Shown: in pieces, positions 22,666 through 24,364 of the stretch
Layout of the letters: every line of letters starts with the position of its first letter
Position numbering within the stretch: position 1 is the stretch's first letter
DNA from: CAWEHQ01 sp051001995
GTDB lineage: Bacteria > Actinomycetota > Thermoleophilia > Solirubrobacterales > Thermoleophilaceae
Direction of reading: 5' to 3'
NCBI GenBank assembly: GCA_051001995.1
Contig: JBPCMT010000076.1
Coordinates: 1-24,364, forward strand
Length of the DNA: 24,364 bases
Position numbers and translations under genes: made by a program
The notes under the pieces: model-generated
Databases searched by the model: none
Seen by the model: the letters and a program-made list of their open reading frames with translations, nothing else
Told to the model about the DNA's origin: nothing

Positions 22666-22974
22666 CTGGTCCCTCCTCCTAGTTGACGATCTAGGGAGGT
22701 AGTACCCGCTGCCGCGGGGCTCAACCAGGGCGTGCCGAGCGAACCTCCTGGTGGCGAGCGGGGAGCGGGCGTAGACTCCGGCTCGTGCCTGGTTGACGGT
22801 AGATAGCGCCGGACCATCATGCGCACCCCACCGCCCGCGCGCCGTCGTACGCGGGTCGGGCACGGTTGCGCCGCTCTGCGGCGCTGACTCGCCTCGGTGG
22901 CGGGGCGCGCGCGCCGCCTCGAGGATCTGGTGCTGTGGTTGGCCCGGGCGCTGGGACCCTGTTCGGCGACAGGC
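22666..22974. other. Gene-free stretch with long-range inverted repeat
   Basis: I see no credible gene in these 309 bases; the open frames are Arg/Pro-rich shadows. TCAACCAGG (22721-22729) is repeated inverted as CCTGGTTGA (22788-22796), 58 bases apart. GTTGACG also occurs at 22682-22688 and 22792-22798. It holds the leader of the 56-residue protein, and the repeats may be operator-like or incidental. Confidence 0.4.
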
Positions 22975-23313
22975 TCAGGTCGCCCGCGACTCTCCCGGCT
23001 GGCGGTAGCCAATGTCCTTCCCCTTCGCGAGTGCCTCGAGCGTCTCTTCCACGGTCATCAGGACCGTTGTCTCGACCGAGGCCAGGGCGCCGCCTGCCGC
23101 GATAGCAAGCACGGCACCGGCCATCGAGACGTTGTCAGGCGCCTCGAGGATCGCGTAGCCGTCGTATTCGCCGAAGCCGTACCAAAAGCCGTGTAGGGCG
23201 CCCCCCACCTGTTCGATGTACGCGCGCGCTGCGTCGCGGCGATCTTCAGGGTTCTGAATTAGCCGCGACCACGTCTCAGGCGTATAGCTGAAGCGCATGA
23301 GATAGACAGACAT
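22975..23313 (-). CDS. GYD-domain protein
   Basis: This 112-residue protein of the GYD family (ferredoxin-like fold, dimeric alpha+beta barrel) starts MSVYLMRFSYTPETWSRLIQ. It has the family motif GGALHGFWYGFGEYDGYAIL (about residues 37-56), followed by APDNVSMAGAVLAIAAGG. The ATG at 23313 has an AGGAGG ribosome binding site 4 bases upstream. GYD proteins have no established function. It lies downstream of the cupin and peroxiredoxin genes on the same strand, with a 132-bp gap. Confidence 0.9.
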   Translation of the reverse strand: MSVYLMRFSYTPETWSRLIQNPEDRRDAARAYIEQVGGALHGFWYGFGEYDGYAILEAPDNVSMAGAVLAIAAGGALASVETTVLMTVEETLEALAKGKDIGYRQPGESRAT

Positions 23314-23445
23314 GGCACCTCCTGATTCGAGGGTTGTGAGAACCTAACTGCCACGGCTCCAGTTCACGAGGATGTCCCGCTTGTCGTGGACTTCGCGCGG
23401 CGGTCCCAGGCGGTGATGAGCGTAGCGGTGTCTTCGCGGGTCGGT

Positions 23446-23817
23446 TCAGTCGCCGGTGGGCACCACGCCCGCCGCCTCGACCATCAGGATGGCGGCGCGT
23501 CCGGGCGCGCGGGTGCGGTGGACGACCCCCCGCGGAACCGTGTACGCCTGATGGCGGTCGAGCGTCACGGTGTCTCGACCCTCGACGTCGATCACGAGCT
23601 GCCCGTCGATCACCAGGAAGAACTCATCCTGGTCGTCGTGCTTGTGCCAGTGGAAGTCGCCTTCGATCACGGCGAGGCGCACGACGGCGTCGTTGACCGT
23701 GGTGAGCGTCTGGTTGAACCACGGCTCGTGGGCCGCGATCTCCCCGGGGATGTCGATCACCGAGAGCGAGCCGTACTTGTCGTCGAGCCTTATGTCGTAG
23801 GGGTCGCCGGTGGTCAT
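23446..23817 (-). CDS. Cupin-domain protein
   Basis: This 123-residue small beta-barrel protein has the cupin motif 1 in GDFHWHKHDDQDEFFLVIDG (about residues 54-73): two or three histidines and a Glu that bind a divalent metal. Motif 2 is VPRGVVHRTRAPG, with the fourth ligand His. It could be an isomerase, dioxygenase or sensor; single-domain cupins are not predictable. ATG 23817 has GGAGG 6 bases upstream, lying in the 12-bp gap after the peroxiredoxin stop, so the two genes share a transcript. Confidence 0.9.
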   Translation of the reverse strand: MTTGDPYDIRLDDKYGSLSVIDIPGEIAAHEPWFNQTLTTVNDAVVRLAVIEGDFHWHKHDDQDEFFLVIDGQLVIDVEGRDTVTLDRHQAYTVPRGVVHRTRAPGRAAILMVEAAGVVPTGD

Positions 23818-23829
23818 GTCGGCCTCCGT

Positions 23830-24364
23830 TCAGGTGGGCTCGGGAGTATCGGCGGAATGCTCGCGCAGCCAGGTCGCGACCTCCTCGGCGTCGGAGCCCG
23901 GCGGGAACACCGGGTAGATCACGTACTCGATCCGGCCCGCTCGGGCGATGAGCGTGAGGCGCCGGTAGAGCCGCTTCCCCGCTGCCTCGAAGGTCGGCAG
24001 CCGAAGCGCTTCGGCAAGTCGGAAGCCGGGGTCGCTGAGCAGCGGGTAGGAGATTCCCTCGCGTCGCGCGAGCTCGTCCTGCTCAGGCGCGGGCTGCGCG
24101 CTGAGGCCGGCCAACCGGGCTCCGAGCGCCTCGATCTCAGCGTGTCGATCACGGAACGCGCAGGTCTGGGCGGTGCAGCCACGGGCGCCTGGAATGTCGT
24201 CCCACCCGGCGGGAGCGGCTCGCCGGGCTTTCCGGCGCGTACGTAGACGAAGAGGACGAGCGCATCGGCGGCGAGTTCGCCGAGGTCGAGCTCTCCGCCC
24301 GTCGTGGCAGCGAGAGGCAGCGCGGGGATGGTCGTTCCCGGCAGGTGCTCGGCCGCGCCGTCGT
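23830..24364 (-). pseudogene. AhpC/TSA-type peroxiredoxin, frameshifted and 5' partial
   Basis: Starting at the window edge, one frame reads HLPGTTIPALPLAATTGGEL, then ALVLFVYVRAGKPGEPLPP. Near 24205-24212 it must shift by one base to continue as WDDIPGARGCTAQTCAFRDR, then FRLAEALRLPTFEAAGKRLY and IEYVIYPVFPPGSDAEEVAT, ending at 23830. The joined product is a peroxiredoxin that removes peroxides with the cysteines of GCTAQTC. CCGCCGGGTGGGAC appears to lack one base where PPGW is expected. Because the rest is intact, a sequencing error is as likely as a true mutation. The gene runs off the window. Confidence 0.75.

Noticed and set aside
22793..23196. Plus-strand frames overlapping the GYD gene
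   Set aside because: They have no ribosome binding site, read as low-complexity Arg/Pro/Ser, and are antisense to a clear gene.
1..24364. CRISPR arrays, insertion sequences, prophage genes
   Set aside because: No regularly spaced repeats, transposase or phage structural motifs were seen on either strand.

Overview
The window is dense, high-GC DNA, with C or G in most third codon positions. It has a family mix (DUF3179 lipoprotein, stand-alone LigD-type polymerase domain, AlkZ-like winged-helix protein, cyclic di-AMP riboswitch in front of an Rpf-like transglycosylase, ECF sigma factor paired with a methyltransferase) that suggests an actinobacterium, perhaps Thermoleophilia/Solirubrobacterales. 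That placement is inference from gene content; there is no rRNA or other lineage marker. Many genes are coupled by 4-base overlaps (GTGA at 1863, 2861, 7285, 9039, 15845 and 19302; TTGA at 377; apparently CTGA at 20225).

Bases 1-1501 hold the end of an acyl-CoA thioesterase and a zinc alcohol dehydrogenase. Bases 1528-6109 form a metal-handling block. It contains an iron-box-like palindrome, a small Thr/Gly-rich lipoprotein, a dityrosine Fe(III)-binding lipoprotein, a sugar epimerase, a 28-residue Lys/Cys miniprotein, a non-haem ferritin, and then on the minus strand a ZnuA-like lipoprotein and a Fur/Zur-family repressor. Two near-identical Zur-box-like sequences lie between those last two genes. 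No metal permease or ATPase gene is present.

Bases 6139-9764 carry an SDR, a collapsed DUF849/BKACE gene, a glutathione S-transferase, a 29-residue membrane peptide, a universal stress protein, TadA and a membrane protein. tRNA-Ser(CGA) follows at 9839-9928. Bases 9961-12348 hold a small hypothetical protein, a LigD-type polymerase domain and exonuclease III. Bases 12410-15251 hold an enoyl-CoA hydratase coupled to a VOC protein, a second SDR and a YceI protein.

Bases 15357-16522 encode an ECF sigma factor overlapping an O6-alkylguanine-DNA methyltransferase with an unusual N-terminal extension, a possible alkylation-responsive switch. A degraded LtrA gene follows. A c-di-AMP-type riboswitch then abuts the start codon of a transglycosylase, and its last stem contains the ribosome binding site. 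Next come a small membrane protein, a DUF3179 lipoprotein, a frameshifted thioredoxin-like remnant, phytoene/squalene synthase and a flavoprotein whose only sensible start is a CTG.

The last 3 kb (minus strand) hold an AlkZ/YcaQ-like protein, a 56-residue basic protein with a strong Shine-Dalgarno site, a GYD-domain protein, a cupin and a frameshifted peroxiredoxin. Four genes are visibly broken (7010-7288, 16530-16904, 19137-19305, 23830-24364). Two of them keep both ends and lack the middle, a repeated pattern that deserves checking against assembly error.
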